From NCBI RefSeq assembly GCF_013364155.1, contig NZ_CP054916.1:3902501-3966500 (forward strand): DNA of 64,000 bases, read 5' to 3'. The DNA comes from Streptomyces sp. NA02950 (GTDB taxonomy: Bacteria; Actinomycetota; Actinomycetes; Streptomycetales; Streptomycetaceae). Shown here piece by piece: positions 1-10,229 of this stretch. The translations under genes and the position numbers were made by a program. Below the pieces are notes generated by a model, which did no database searches, was not told the origin of the DNA, and saw only the letters and a list, made by a program, of their open reading frames with translations. How positions within the stretch are numbered: position 1 is the first letter of the stretch; the number at the start of each line of letters is the position of its first letter.

Positions 1-50
1 CCCCGCGGCCGCAGAGCGCCCGGGGCCCCGCCCGCCCCCGCCCGAGCCCG

Positions 51-1208
51 TCAGACCCGGACGGTGTCGGGGCGCCGGGGCCGGGCGTCCATCGCGGTCC
101 GCAGCGACGCGAAGTCCTCGACACACCGGCCGGTACCGATGGCCACACAGTCCAGCGGGTCATCGGCGACCAGCACCGGGATGTCCAACTCGCGGCCCAG
201 CCGGGCATCCAGTCCGCGCAGCAGGGCGCCGCCGCCGGTGAGCACGATGCCGCGGTCCATGATGTCGCCCGCCAGCTCCGGCGGGGTCTCGTCCAGTGTG
301 GAGCGGACCGCGGCCACGATGCTGTCCACCGGTTCGCCCAGCGCGTGCCGTACCTCGTCCGCGGTCAGTTCGAGCACCTTGGGCAGCCCGGTGGCCTGGT
401 CGCGGCCGCGGATGGTGCAGCGGTCCGGCGGCAACAGCGCCTGGGTGTCCTCCGGATCACCGCTGTCGCCCGGGAGGACGACCTCCACATTCCGCTCCGG
501 CCGCCGGACGGACGTGCCGGCGCGCGGTGTCGACAGCGAACCGCCCGGTGCCGCGGAGCCGATACTCACCTTGATTTCCTCGGCGGTCCGTTCACCGATC
601 GCGAGTGCGTAATGCTTCTTCACATACGCGCTGATCGCGGTGTCCATCGCGTCGCCCGCCACCCGCACCGAGCGGGCGGTGACGATGCCGCCCAGCGAGA
701 CGACCGCGACCTCCGTCGTTCCGCCGCCGACGTCCACGACCATGCAGCCGGTCGGTTCGCTCACCGGCAGCCCCGCGCCGATCGCCGCCGCGATCGGCTC
801 CTCGACCAGGTGCACTTGGCGCGCTCCGGCCTGGGTGGCGGCCTCCATCACCGCGCGCCGCTCAACGCCGGTGATACCGGACGGCACACAGACGACAACG
901 CGGGGACGGGCGAGGCGGCGGCTGCCCGTGACCTTCTTGATGAAGTACCGCAGCATCCGCTCCGCGATCTCGAAATCGGCGATCACGCCATCGCGCAGCG
1001 GTCGGACGGCGACGATGTTCGTCGGGGTCCGCCCCATGGTCTCCTTCGCCGCCGAACCCACCGACAGCACACTGCCGTCGACCGTGTTGACGGCCACGAC
1101 CGACGGCTCGTTGAGCACGATTCCCTTGCCCCGGACGTACACCAGCGTGTTCGCGGTGCCCAGGTCGATGCCCATGTCTCGTCCTGTGAACGACTTGTTC
1201 TGCGCCAT
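51..1208 (-). CDS. MreB/Mbl-type bacterial actin (rod-shape protein)
   Basis: A 385-residue actin-fold ATPase of the MreB/Mbl family, which polymerises under the membrane and in Streptomyces supports spore-wall synthesis. Visible motifs are phosphate-1 (DLGTANTL, about residue 15), phosphate-2 ([10 protein letters not shown], about 158) and the adenosine motif (GIVLTGGGA, about 322). About 40 residues rich in Pro, Gly and Asp are inserted around residues 213-252, between subdomains, which ordinary MreB lacks. Whether it is MreB, Mbl or a third paralogue cannot be settled by eye; mreC/mreD are not adjacent, which argues against the canonical mre operon. It diverges from the membrane gene at 1302. 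Confidence 0.85.
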   Translation of the reverse strand: MAQNKSFTGRDMGIDLGTANTLVYVRGKGIVLNEPSVVAVNTVDGSVLSVGSAAKETMGRTPTNIVAVRPLRDGVIADFEIAERMLRYFIKKVTGSRRLARPRVVVCVPSGITGVERRAVMEAATQAGARQVHLVEEPIAAAIGAGLPVSEPTGCMVVDVGGGTTEVAVVSLGGIVTARSVRVAGDAMDTAISAYVKKHYALAIGERTAEEIKVSIGSAAPGGSLSTPRAGTSVRRPERNVEVVLPGDSGDPEDTQALLPPDRCTIRGRDQATGLPKVLELTADEVRHALGEPVDSIVAAVRSTLDETPPELAGDIMDRGIVLTGGGALLRGLDARLGRELDIPVLVADDPLDCVAIGTGRCVEDFASLRTAMDARPRRPDTVRV

Positions 1209-1301
1209 AAGTTGACATTATTGCTTATGCCGGATTCTGTCCTCCCCCCGGATGTCATCAGCACACCCCCGCGCGGGCCGAAGCGCTGCTACCTTGCCGT
1301 C

Positions 1302-1745
1302 ATGATCACGTCCGCAGCCCCCGCCGTTCCCACGGCACGGCCTGGTCGCGGACTCGCCGCGGGCATCGCGGCCGGACTGCTCGGGGCCCTGGTCTTCGGG
1401 GAGGCGCAGGGGAAAATCGGCCACGGCGGTCAGGAGGTCGGCTACTGGGCCCTGGCCACCGGGCTGTTGATCGGCGCCGCGCTGGGCGGACTGGGCGGCC
1501 GCGCTCCGCTCCTCGCGCTGATCGGCATACCGTTGGCCCTGGTCAGCGTCTTCTTCGCGCAACTGGTCGGCATCGCGGTCCAGATCGGGGACGACAGTTC
1601 CTGGGGCACGGCGGATACCCTGATCGACCACTTCGGCCTGGTGGCCGATCATTGGCGCGGGGAGGTCCTGAGCCGTAACGACATCATGTTCTACGCCGTG
1701 GCGGGGGCGGAAAGTTACCTGGTAGCGAAACGGATCACCGAATAG
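1302..1745 (+). CDS. Small integral membrane protein
   Basis: A 147-residue protein of unknown function with an N-terminal hydrophobic segment (about residues 18-34) and two further hydrophobic stretches (about 48-65 and 70-92), then a soluble tail. The ATG at 1302 was chosen because the open frame upstream lies antisense to the mreB-like gene. A possible promoter, TTGACA at 1212-1217 and TTCTGT at 1235-1240 with a 17-nt spacer, lies about 60 bp upstream. It resembles the next gene in the GG-rich hydrophobic core and the phenylalanine-rich third segment, so the two look like tandem paralogues. The family is not recognised. Confidence 0.7.
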   Translation: MITSAAPAVPTARPGRGLAAGIAAGLLGALVFGEAQGKIGHGGQEVGYWALATGLLIGAALGGLGGRAPLLALIGIPLALVSVFFAQLVGIAVQIGDDSSWGTADTLIDHFGLVADHWRGEVLSRNDIMFYAVAGAESYLVAKRITE

Positions 1746-1951
1746 CACCCGCGATATCCCGATATGCCGGGGCGCCGTGTCTCCGTCCGGTCCCAGCCAT
1801 GTCACGGACGCCAGACACGACTTGTCCCGTTGTCATGCCCTCCTGTTAGTTTAATGGCGCGAACTATTCGTCCGCGTTCCCAGCCCACTGCACCGCAGGT
1901 CAGGGCTGTCCCCGGAACGCGGATTGCCACCTTCATCCCCGGGGGATCTCC

Positions 1952-2620
1952 ATGAGCCAGAACTGGCAGCAGCCACAGCAGCCCCAGCAGCCCTACCCGC
2001 CGCAGCAGCCTCAGCAGCCGGCCGGTTACGGCTACCCGCAGCAGCAGCCGGCGCCGCAGTACGGCGCTCCGCAGCCGCAGTTCGGCGGCGGCTTCCCGCC
2101 GCCCGCGCCGCAGGGCCGCCAGGGCAACGCACTGCTCGCCGTCGGTGCCGCTGTTGTCGCCGCGCTCGTGGGCGGCTTCCTGTACGCCTTCCTGCTGAGC
2201 GCGATGGCGGACACCGACGGCCCGAAGGTGGAGGTGACCCAGTTCGCCTACGCCGGTGTTGCGCTCGGCGGTCTGATCGGCTTTGTCATCGCCAAGCTCG
2301 GTGGCCGTAACCCGGGTCTGTGGGTCGTCGGCGCGGTCCTCGCGCTGGGCGCGGTGTTCTTCGGTGAGCTCTTCGGCTACGCCATGATCACATCCGACCT
2401 CCTGGACCAGCACGCCTCCGAGCTCCAGGCCGCCGGCATGGAGAAGATGTCCGCGATGGAGATCTTCTTCGATCACTTCAACTCGCCGCTGTTCGGCACC
2501 CAGGGCGGTGGCCTGTTCGACGCCTGGAAGGAGGACTCGGACGCGATGACCTACATCTTCATGGCCCTCGCTCCGATCGCCGCCGTCGGCACCGCCTTCC
2601 GCCTCAGCAACAACGACTGA
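1952..2620 (+). CDS. Proline/glutamine-rich membrane protein, paralogue of the preceding gene
   Basis: A 222-residue protein. Residues 1-55 are a Gln/Pro/Tyr-rich low-complexity cytoplasmic tail, as in many Streptomyces membrane proteins. Hydrophobic segments follow at about 60-82, 97-115 and 122-140, then a soluble segment and a last hydrophobic stretch near 200-215. The central region, with two GG motifs followed by an FFGELFGYA-like segment, resembles the gene just upstream. The start is the ATG after a GGGGGATCTCC leader. Function unknown. Its natural terminator downstream appears to have been split by the IS30 element. Confidence 0.75.
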   Translation: MSQNWQQPQQPQQPYPPQQPQQPAGYGYPQQQPAPQYGAPQPQFGGGFPPPAPQGRQGNALLAVGAAVVAALVGGFLYAFLLSAMADTDGPKVEVTQFAYAGVALGGLIGFVIAKLGGRNPGLWVVGAVLALGAVFFGELFGYAMITSDLLDQHASELQAAGMEKMSAMEIFFDHFNSPLFGTQGGGLFDAWKEDSDAMTYIFMALAPIAAVGTAFRLSNND

Positions 2621-2707
2621 CGCCACGGCACACCAGCGAAGGGGAAGGCCCCGACCGCGGATCTTGGGTTCTAGGAGTCGTTGCAACACCCCAGCTCAAG
2701 GGGTGGC

Positions 2708-3922
2708 ATGGACTTCGAGATCCGTGAGGACCGGCAGCCGCAGGGACCCAGGAAGCTCACTCGTGAGCGGGAGGCATACTTCCGGCTCATGCAGCAGGGC
2801 GTGAGCAACACGGAAGCGTGCCGGATTGTCGGGATCAACCGGCGGACCGGGAAACGCTGGCGCTACGGACGCGGCGTGTCCGGCAGCAACAAGGCGGCCC
2901 CACCGATCAACTCGGTGGGGCCGCCTTCTGCGCCGTCGCGGTACCTGTGCGAGGCCGACCGGATCCACATCGCCGACCGGCTGCGTGAGAAGGCGACGGT
3001 CCGGGCGATCGCGGCCGAGCTGGGCCGCAGTCCGTCCACGATCAGCCGGGAGATCCGCCGCAACCGGCACCCGGGCAGCGGTCAGTACCGGCCCTACGCG
3101 GCCCAGGCCCGCGCGGATGCCCGCCGGCCCCGCCCCAAGCGCCGGAAGATCAGCGAGAACCCCGAGCTGCGGGCCGCCGTCCAGGCGATGCTGGACGAGA
3201 AGTGGAGCCCGGAGCAGGTATGCCACGCTCTGCGGGCACAGTTCCCCGACCGGCCGGAGATGCACGTGGTCCACGAGACCGTCTACCAGGCCCTTTACGT
3301 CCAGGGCAGAGGCCGGCTACGGCGCGAGCTCGCCGGCACCCTGCGCTCGGGGCGGGCCCGCCGCAAGCCGCAGAAGCAGGCCAACTGCCGCCAGCCGCGG
3401 TTCACCACCCCGATGGTGATGATCAGCGAACGGCCCGCCGAGGCCGAGGACCGGGCCCTGCCCGGCCACTGGGAAGGCGACCTGATCATCGGCAAGGACG
3501 GGAAGTCCGCGATCGGCACCCTGGTGGAACGCGCGACCCGCTACGCCATGCTCCTGCATCTGCCCGGCGACCACGGCGCCGAGGCCGTCCTGGGAGCGCT
3601 GACAACCACAGTCCAGACCCTGCCCGCCCAGCTGAAACGGTCCCTGACCTGGGACCAGGGCAGCGAGATGGCCCGCCACGGCGAGTTCACCCTCGCCACC
3701 GACATCCCGGTCTACTTCTGCGACCCCGCCAGCCCCTGGCAGCGCGGCTCGAACGAGAACACCAACGGACTGCTCCGTCAGTACTTCCCCAAGGGCACCG
3801 ACCTGTCCGCCCACGGCCCCGAGCACCTGGCCGCCGTCGCCGACCAGCTCAACCGCCGCCCACGCAAAACGCTCGGCTGGGAAACCCCAGCCGAGCGCCT
3901 GCATAAACTGCTCGCGGCCTGA
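2708..3922 (+). CDS. IS30-family transposase
   Basis: A 404-residue transposase. The N-terminal part has two helix-turn-helix regions (about residues 18-45 and 80-120; the second reads AIAAELGRSPSTISREI). The C-terminal catalytic core shows the DDE triad in the IS30 pattern: HWEGDLI, then TWDQGSE, then the GSNENTNG-type segment near the end. The ATG at 2708 follows AAGGGGTGGC; an upstream TTG at 2681 would place coding sequence inside the terminal repeat. Full length and uninterrupted, so probably active. A long hairpin lies inside the gene between the two HTH regions. Confidence 0.93.
   Translation: MDFEIREDRQPQGPRKLTREREAYFRLMQQGVSNTEACRIVGINRRTGKRWRYGRGVSGSNKAAPPINSVGPPSAPSRYLCEADRIHIADRLREKATVRAIAAELGRSPSTISREIRRNRHPGSGQYRPYAAQARADARRPRPKRRKISENPELRAAVQAMLDEKWSPEQVCHALRAQFPDRPEMHVVHETVYQALYVQGRGRLRRELAGTLRSGRARRKPQKQANCRQPRFTTPMVMISERPAEAEDRALPGHWEGDLIIGKDGKSAIGTLVERATRYAMLLHLPGDHGAEAVLGALTTTVQTLPAQLKRSLTWDQGSEMARHGEFTLATDIPVYFCDPASPWQRGSNENTNGLLRQYFPKGTDLSAHGPEHLAAVADQLNRRPRKTLGWETPAERLHKLLAA
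2891..2927 (+). other. 16-bp perfect hairpin inside the transposase gene
   Basis: The arm AAGGCGGCCCCACCGA (2891-2906), a 5-nt loop and its exact reverse complement (2912-2927) lie in frame in the linker between the two HTH domains. A stem this long is unusual in coding sequence. It could damp read-through transcription or shield translation of the transposase; this is inference, as no U-tract follows it. Confidence 0.5.
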
Positions 3923-4014
3923 TCAACACGACCACGTGTTGCAACGACCCCTAGAAACCGCCGATGCGGTCGGGGCCTTCCCCTTCGCTGTGGAGATGTG
4001 CGGTGGAACGCCGC

Positions 4015-5142
4015 TCAGCGGTTGTCGTGCTGCGACGGTGCGACCGTGACCTCGACCCGCTGGAACTCCTTGAGCTCCGAGTACCCGGTGGTGGCCATCG
4101 CCCGGCGCAGCGCGCCGAAGAAGTTCATCGAACCGTCCGGGGTGTGCGAGGGGCCGAGCAGGATCTCCTCGGTGGTGCCCACCGCTCCCAGGTTCATCCG
4201 CTTGCCGCGCGGCACCTCGTCGTGGACGGCCTCCATGCCCCAGTGGTGGCCCCGGCCGGGCGCGTCGGTGGCGCGGGCCAGCGGCGAGCCCATCATCACG
4301 GCGTCCGCACCGCAGGCGATGGCCTTCGGCAGATCGCCGCTCCAGCCGACACCGCCGTCGGCGATCACATGCACATAGCGGCCGCCGGACTCGTCCATGT
4401 AGTCCCGGCGGGCGGCGGCGACATCGGCCACCGCGGTGGCCATCGGCACCTGGATGCCCAGCACGTTGCGGGTGGTGTGCGCGGCACCGCCGCCGAAGCC
4501 GACCAGCACCCCGGCCGCGCCGGTGCGCATCAGATGCAGCGCGGCGGTGTAGGTGGCGCAGCCGCCCACGATCACCGGCACATCGAGCTCATAAATGAAC
4601 TGCTTGAGGTTCAGCGGCTCGGCGGCGCCCGACACATGCTCGGCGGAGACCGTCGTACCGCGGATCACGAAGATGTCGACCCCGGCGTCCACCACGGCCT
4701 TGGAGAACTGCGCGGTGCGCTGCGGCGACAGGGCGGCGGCGGTCACCACGCCCGCATCGCGCACCTCCTTGAGGCGCTGGCCGATCAGGTCCTCCTTGAT
4801 CGGCTCGGCGTAGATCTCCTGCAACCGGCGGGTCGCGGTGCGCTCGTCCAGTTCGGCGACCTCGGCCAGCAGCGGCTCGGGGTCCTCGTAGCGGGTCCAC
4901 AGCCCCTCGAGATTGAGGACGCCGAGACCGCCCAGCTCACCGATGCGGATCGCGGTCTGCGGGGAGACCACCGAGTCCATCGGAGCGGCCAGGAACGGCA
5001 GCTCGAATCGGTAGGCGTCGATCTGCCAGGCGATCGAGACCTCCTTCGGGTCCCGGGTACGACGACTCGGCACAACGGCGATGTCGTCGAACGCATACGC
5101 CCTGCGGCCGCGCTTGCCGCGCCCGATCTCGATCTCAGTCAC
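4015..5142 (-). CDS. guaB3: GuaB3-family IMP dehydrogenase-related protein
   Basis: A 375-residue TIM-barrel protein of the IMPDH/GMP-reductase superfamily, typical of the actinobacterial GuaB3 group that sits beside the true guaB. It starts with the conserved N terminus ending FDDIAVVPS and lacks the CBS domains of full IMPDH. The catalytic loop, where IMPDH reads GxGxGSICTTR, reads GFGGGAAHTTR here, so the catalytic cysteine position is His222. It is therefore unlikely to use the normal covalent IMPDH mechanism. It lies 90 bp downstream of guaB on the same strand and is probably co-transcribed. Its role in guanine nucleotide metabolism is not established. Confidence 0.9.
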   Translation of the reverse strand: MTEIEIGRGKRGRRAYAFDDIAVVPSRRTRDPKEVSIAWQIDAYRFELPFLAAPMDSVVSPQTAIRIGELGGLGVLNLEGLWTRYEDPEPLLAEVAELDERTATRRLQEIYAEPIKEDLIGQRLKEVRDAGVVTAAALSPQRTAQFSKAVVDAGVDIFVIRGTTVSAEHVSGAAEPLNLKQFIYELDVPVIVGGCATYTAALHLMRTGAAGVLVGFGGGAAHTTRNVLGIQVPMATAVADVAAARRDYMDESGGRYVHVIADGGVGWSGDLPKAIACGADAVMMGSPLARATDAPGRGHHWGMEAVHDEVPRGKRMNLGAVGTTEEILLGPSHTPDGSMNFFGALRRAMATTGYSELKEFQRVEVTVAPSQHDNR

Positions 5143-5232
5143 GTGGGTGCCTTTCGCTGCCTGAATCTGCCGTACCAGTATCCCTGCCCCCCGCGCGGTC
5201 CCCGTGGCCCGGGGTCGCGCGGGGCCCTGGGC

Positions 5233-6861
<1,629 letters not shown>

Positions 6862-7473
6862 CTACTGCTCGGCGAGCGCGCGCAGCCTGCTGAGGGCCCG
6901 GTGCTGTGCGACCCGTACCGCTCCGGGCGACATCCCGAGCATCTGTCCGGTCTCCTCCGCGGTCAGCCCGACCGCGACCCGGAGCAGCACCAGCTCGCGC
7001 TGGTTCTCCGGGAGATTGGCGAGCAGCTTTTTGGCCCACTCCGCGTCGCTGCTGAGCAGCGCCCGCTCCTCGGGCCCGAGCGAGTCGTCCGGCTGCTCCG
7101 GCATCTCGTCCGAGGGCACGGCGGTGCTCCCCGGGTGGCGCATGGCCGCCCGCTGGAGATCGGCGACCTTGTGCGCGGCGATCGCCACGACGAACGCCTC
7201 GAAGGGCTTTCCGGTGTCGCGGTAGCGCGGCAGCGCGCACAGCACCGCGAGACAGACCTCCTGCGCGAGGTCGTCCACGAAGTGCCGGGCGTCCCCGGGC
7301 AGCCTGGACAGTCGCGTACGGCAGTAGCGCAGGGCGAGTGGATGCACATGGGCCAGCAGGTCATGGGTGGCCTGCTCGTCCCCTTCGACGGCGCGCCCGA
7401 CCAGGGCGCCGATCGCCCCGGTGGCCCCCGGGGCGCCGCCCTTGGCGGCTCCTGGCCTCTCGTCGTCGCGCAT
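6862..7473 (-). CDS. shbA: ECF-type RNA polymerase sigma factor ShbA (SigD-like)
   Basis: A 203-residue sigma-70 family factor of ECF size. Region 2 is visible as [12 protein letters not shown] with the following [16 protein letters not shown] segment. Region 4 is a C-terminal helix-turn-helix ([25 protein letters not shown]). From memory, the ECF factor at this conserved place between guaB and bldM is ShbA, which drives transcription of the principal sigma gene hrdB in Streptomyces and is related to mycobacterial SigD. The ATG at 7473 fits the conserved MRDDE start. No anti-sigma gene is adjacent. Confidence 0.85.
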   Translation of the reverse strand: MRDDERPGAAKGGAPGATGAIGALVGRAVEGDEQATHDLLAHVHPLALRYCRTRLSRLPGDARHFVDDLAQEVCLAVLCALPRYRDTGKPFEAFVVAIAAHKVADLQRAAMRHPGSTAVPSDEMPEQPDDSLGPEERALLSSDAEWAKKLLANLPENQRELVLLRVAVGLTAEETGQMLGMSPGAVRVAQHRALSRLRALAEQ

Positions 7474-7761
7474 CCGTCCATGGTGCCTTGGGCCCGGAGG
7501 CTCCGTGGCACCACGTCCTTGGTTGTGCGCTGAAGCGTTATGAGCAGGTGCGCCGGCTGTTGTCACGTCCTGCGCTCTCCCCTCACGCCCGACCGACTCG
7601 TCCCCGAGGAACTCCACACCACCAAGGATGCGGCATCGCGCGGGGAACTGATACAAGCCGCTGCCACAGCGCCTGCCGCACACGCTCTCGCCCCGCCCGC
7701 CATCCGGCGGACGGGGACCGTCGCGCCCCCGCTGCGCAGCACGTCGATACGGGCCGGTCCG

Positions 7762-8373
7762 CTAGCGGACCAGCCCCCAGCGGAACCCGAGGGCCACCGC
7801 ATGGGCCCGGTCCGAGGCACCGAGCTTCTTGAACAGCCGACGGGCGTGCGTCTTGACCGTGTCCTCGGAGAGGAACAGCTCACGGCCGATCTCCGCGTTG
7901 GAGCGGCCGTGGCTCATCCCCTCCAGCACCTGGATCTCCCGGGCGGTGAGTGTGGGGGCCGCGCCCATCTCGGCGGACCGCAGCCGCCTCGGCGCCAGCC
8001 GCCACGTGGGGTCGGCCAGCGCCTGGGTCACGGTGGCCCGCAACTCGGCGCGCGAGGCGTCCTTGTGCAGATAGCCACGGGCGCCGGCGGCCACCGCCAG
8101 CGCCACTCCATCGAGATCCTCGGCCACCGTGAGCATGATGATCCGGGCGCCGGGGTCGGCGGACAGCAGCCGCCGCACGGTCTCGACTCCGCCGAGACCG
8201 GGCATCCGTACGTCCATCAGAATCAGGTCCGAGCGGTCTGCACCCCAGCGGCGGAGGACTTCCTCGCCGTTGGCCGCTGTCGTCACACGCTCGACACCGG
8301 GCACGGTCGCCACCGCGCGGCGCAGTGCCTCTCGGGCAAGCGGGGAGTCGTCGCAGACGAGGACGGATGTCAT
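7762..8373 (-). CDS. bldM: Developmental response-regulator-like transcription factor BldM
   Basis: A 203-residue NarL/FixJ-type regulator, exactly the length of BldM. It has an N-terminal receiver domain with Asp8-Asp9 and the phosphorylation-site equivalent Asp54 (LILMDVRMPG), and a C-terminal LuxR-type HTH (LTAREIQVLEGMSHGRSNAEIG). BldM is an orphan regulator needed for aerial growth and sporulation; it works as a homodimer or as a heterodimer with WhiI and does not depend on phosphorylation. The divergent neighbour is whiD, the classical arrangement. A perfect sigma-BldN promoter lies upstream. Confidence 0.96.
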   Translation of the reverse strand: MTSVLVCDDSPLAREALRRAVATVPGVERVTTAANGEEVLRRWGADRSDLILMDVRMPGLGGVETVRRLLSADPGARIIMLTVAEDLDGVALAVAAGARGYLHKDASRAELRATVTQALADPTWRLAPRRLRSAEMGAAPTLTAREIQVLEGMSHGRSNAEIGRELFLSEDTVKTHARRLFKKLGASDRAHAVALGFRWGLVR

Positions 8374-8781
8374 GGCCGTCCTCCGCAGCTGATGCGCGTC
8401 ACCTTGAGCCTCCAGGCTGGTACATATCGTCACCTGAGCGATTGACAGCCCCGGATATCTGTCCGAGAGCTTTACCCATCAACCGCCTCCGCACTCTCAA
8501 CGACGGTCACCCGAAAGAGTTACGGGGTTCGGCGGGCACCTTCAACACTCTACGTGAGGGGACGGATACAGAGCCGCTGCGTCGCGCCGGTCGCGCTCGG
8601 CCGCCTCTCCCCCATAGGTCCTCCCCAGGTCATCCCCTTCGGTGGCATTTGGCGACCTTGCTTCCAATTTGCTGGCCTGTGTGGCTAGATTCGCAATGAG
8701 TCATATTTACATCTACTTACACCGTAGGTACACAACCCAGGACACAGCGTCCGCAGCCGATCGCTTCGAGGAGATAAGGCA
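8374..8781. promoter_or_regulatory. bldM-whiD divergent control region
   Basis: 408 bp without a gene. The left half holds the BldN-type bldM promoter. The right half (about 8640-8740) is clearly AT-richer than the surroundings and should contain the whiD promoter; I cannot place its hexamers with confidence. A GACAC motif (the WhiA core) occurs near 8743, but a pentamer alone is weak evidence. whiD has a good ribosome site (GAGGAG, 9 nt before its ATG). Confidence 0.6.
8497..8524 (-). promoter_or_regulatory. Sigma-BldN-dependent promoter of bldM
   Basis: On the minus strand: -35 CGTAAC (8524-8519), 16-nt spacer, -10 CGTTGA (8502-8497). This matches exactly the consensus I know for the ECF sigma factor BldN, which transcribes bldM from its p1 promoter. 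The -10 lies about 124 bp upstream of the bldM ATG, so a leader of roughly 120 nt is expected. Confidence 0.88.
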
Positions 8782-9099
8782 ATGGCAGATTTCTCCCGTC
8801 TTCCCGGTCCGAACGCCGACCTGTGGGACTGGCAGCTGCTGGCCGCGTGTCGCGGAGTCGACAGCTCGCTCTTCTTCCATCCGGAGGGGGAGCGCGGAGC
8901 TGCCCGCAGCGCGCGGGAGATGTCGGCGAAAGAGGTGTGCATGCGCTGCCCGGTACGAGCGCAGTGCGCGGCTCACGCCCTCGCCGTACGCGAGCCGTAC
9001 GGCGTCTGGGGCGGGCTGACCGAGGACGAGCGTGAGGAGCTCATGGGGCGGGCCCGCCACCGCGCGGTGGCCACGTCGTCAGGGCCTCCCGGATCCTGA
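8782..9099 (+). CDS. whiD: WhiB-like [4Fe-4S] sporulation protein WhiD
   Basis: A 105-residue Wbl protein with the four cluster-binding cysteines Cys23, Cys53, Cys56 and Cys62 (C-x29-C-x2-C-x5-C), the GVWGG turn (about residues 74-78) and a basic C-terminal tail. WhiD is needed for spore maturation and binds the C-terminal domain of the principal sigma factor. Its position divergent from bldM supports WhiD over other Wbl paralogues. It starts at the ATG preceded by GAGGAGATAAGG. Confidence 0.94.
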   Translation: MADFSRLPGPNADLWDWQLLAACRGVDSSLFFHPEGERGAARSAREMSAKEVCMRCPVRAQCAAHALAVREPYGVWGGLTEDEREELMGRARHRAVATSSGPPGS

Positions 9100-9239
9100 C
9101 AGGATTCCCGGCCCGAAGGACTGAAGAAACGTTCCATCACCCACCCGGCCGTATACGGACATCCCAGCGGCGGATTACCGCGCGCACGGCGCGGTTCTCG
9201 TCCCGCCGCCCGCACCGGCCCCCGGGCCGGGAGCGCCCC

Positions 9240-10160
9240 TCAGCGGCGCGCCGCCCGCTCCAGCCGGTCCAGCGTGGCCGCCACCGCGGGCACCCGTGCC
9301 AGGTCCGGCAGTGTCAGCGCCACCACCTCACGCCGCACGGCGGGCTTGACCTCCAGCGTCACCGCCCCCTTGGCGCGTACCGACTCCAGCGCCAGCTCCG
9401 GCAGCACCGCGACCCCGAGCCCGGCCGCCACCAGGCCGATCACCGCCGGGTAGTCATCCGTCGCGAAGTCGATCCGCGGGGTGAAGCCCTCGGACTCGCA
9501 CACCTCCACCAGATGACGTCGGCAGCGTGGGCACCCCGCGATCCACGGCTCCTCCGCCAGCTCCGCCATCCCCACCGTCCCGGCCCCCGCCAGCCGGTGC
9601 TCCCGCGGGACCACGACCGCCAGCCGGTCGCTCAGCAGCGGCCGGGCCACCAGGTCCTCCCAGCCCGGGCCCGCCTCCGCCGCACCGTCGACCTGTGGAT
9701 AACGGAAGGCCACGGCGATCTCGCAGTCACCCGCCCGGAGCATCTCCACCGAGCGCGGCGGTTCGGCCTCCACCAGCGAGACCCGGGTCCCGGGGTGGGC
9801 GGCGCGCATCTCGGCGAGCGCGGTCGGCACCAGGGTCGAACTGCCGCTGGGGAAGGACACCAGCCGCACCCGGCCCGCCCGCAGCCCGGCTATCGCCGCG
9901 ACCTCCTCCTCGGCGGCGGTCAGCCCGGCCAGGATGCCCGTGGCGTGCCGCACCAGGGCCTCGCCCGCCTCGGTCAGCCGCATCTCCCGTCCGGTGCGGA
10001 TCAGCAGCGGAGTGCCCGCGGCTCCCTCCAGGGCCTTCATCTGCTGGCTGACGGCGGGCTGGGTGCAGCCCAGCTCACGCGCCGCCGCGGAGAAGGAACC
10101 GGTGGCGGCCACCGCACGCAGCACCCTGAGATGACGGGCCTCGATCATGTCTTTGAGCAT
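9240..10160 (-). CDS. LysR-family transcriptional regulator
   Basis: About 306 residues. The N-terminal winged HTH reads SFSAAARELGCTQPAVSQQM, followed by a substrate-binding-protein-like effector domain. The start at 10160 (MLKD) follows AAGGGG at good spacing; ATG 10148 is an alternative. The effector domain contains a CPRC motif (about residues 208-211), a possible thiol pair. The MOSC gene diverges 69 bp away, so it may be the regulated target, but the ligand is unknown. Confidence 0.88.
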   Translation of the reverse strand: MLKDMIEARHLRVLRAVAATGSFSAAARELGCTQPAVSQQMKALEGAAGTPLLIRTGREMRLTEAGEALVRHATGILAGLTAAEEEVAAIAGLRAGRVRLVSFPSGSSTLVPTALAEMRAAHPGTRVSLVEAEPPRSVEMLRAGDCEIAVAFRYPQVDGAAEAGPGWEDLVARPLLSDRLAVVVPREHRLAGAGTVGMAELAEEPWIAGCPRCRRHLVEVCESEGFTPRIDFATDDYPAVIGLVAAGLGVAVLPELALESVRAKGAVTLEVKPAVRREVVALTLPDLARVPAVAATLDRLERAARR

Positions 10161-10229
10161 AAGCGCCCCTTGGACCCGACCGGAGAAATCGCGTCGACGC
10201 TTTGGCCTTGGGTCGTTTAGGTTCGGACC

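Larger units (their letters stand above)
2669..3956 (+). mobile_element. IS30-family insertion sequence
   Basis: About 1.29 kb bounded by terminal inverted repeats of 21 bp with one mismatch: left 2669-2689 (TTCTAGGAGTCGTTGCAACA plus C), right 3936-3956 as its reverse complement with G for A at position 8. It contains one full-length transposase gene and looks intact. No target duplication is obvious, partly because the insertion is in a palindrome. IS30 itself is known to prefer symmetric targets, which fits the palindromic location. Confidence 0.85.
2635..3989. terminator. Terminator stem split by the IS30 element
   Basis: A perfect 24-bp inverted repeat flanks the insertion sequence: 2635-2658 (AGCGAAGGGGAAGGCC then CCGACCGC) pairs with 3966-3989. 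It belongs neither to the IS terminal repeats nor to the transposase. It lies exactly between the convergent ends of the membrane gene (stop 2620) and guaB3 (stop 4015), where a bidirectional terminator is expected. I infer a former GC-rich hairpin terminator whose loop now holds the IS, leaving the arms about 1.3 kb apart. Confidence 0.6.

Noticed and set aside
345..1301. Long plus-strand open frame extending the 1302 membrane gene upstream by 319 codons
   Set aside because: It lies antisense to the mreB-like gene, is Arg/His-rich without any domain, and is a high-GC shadow frame.
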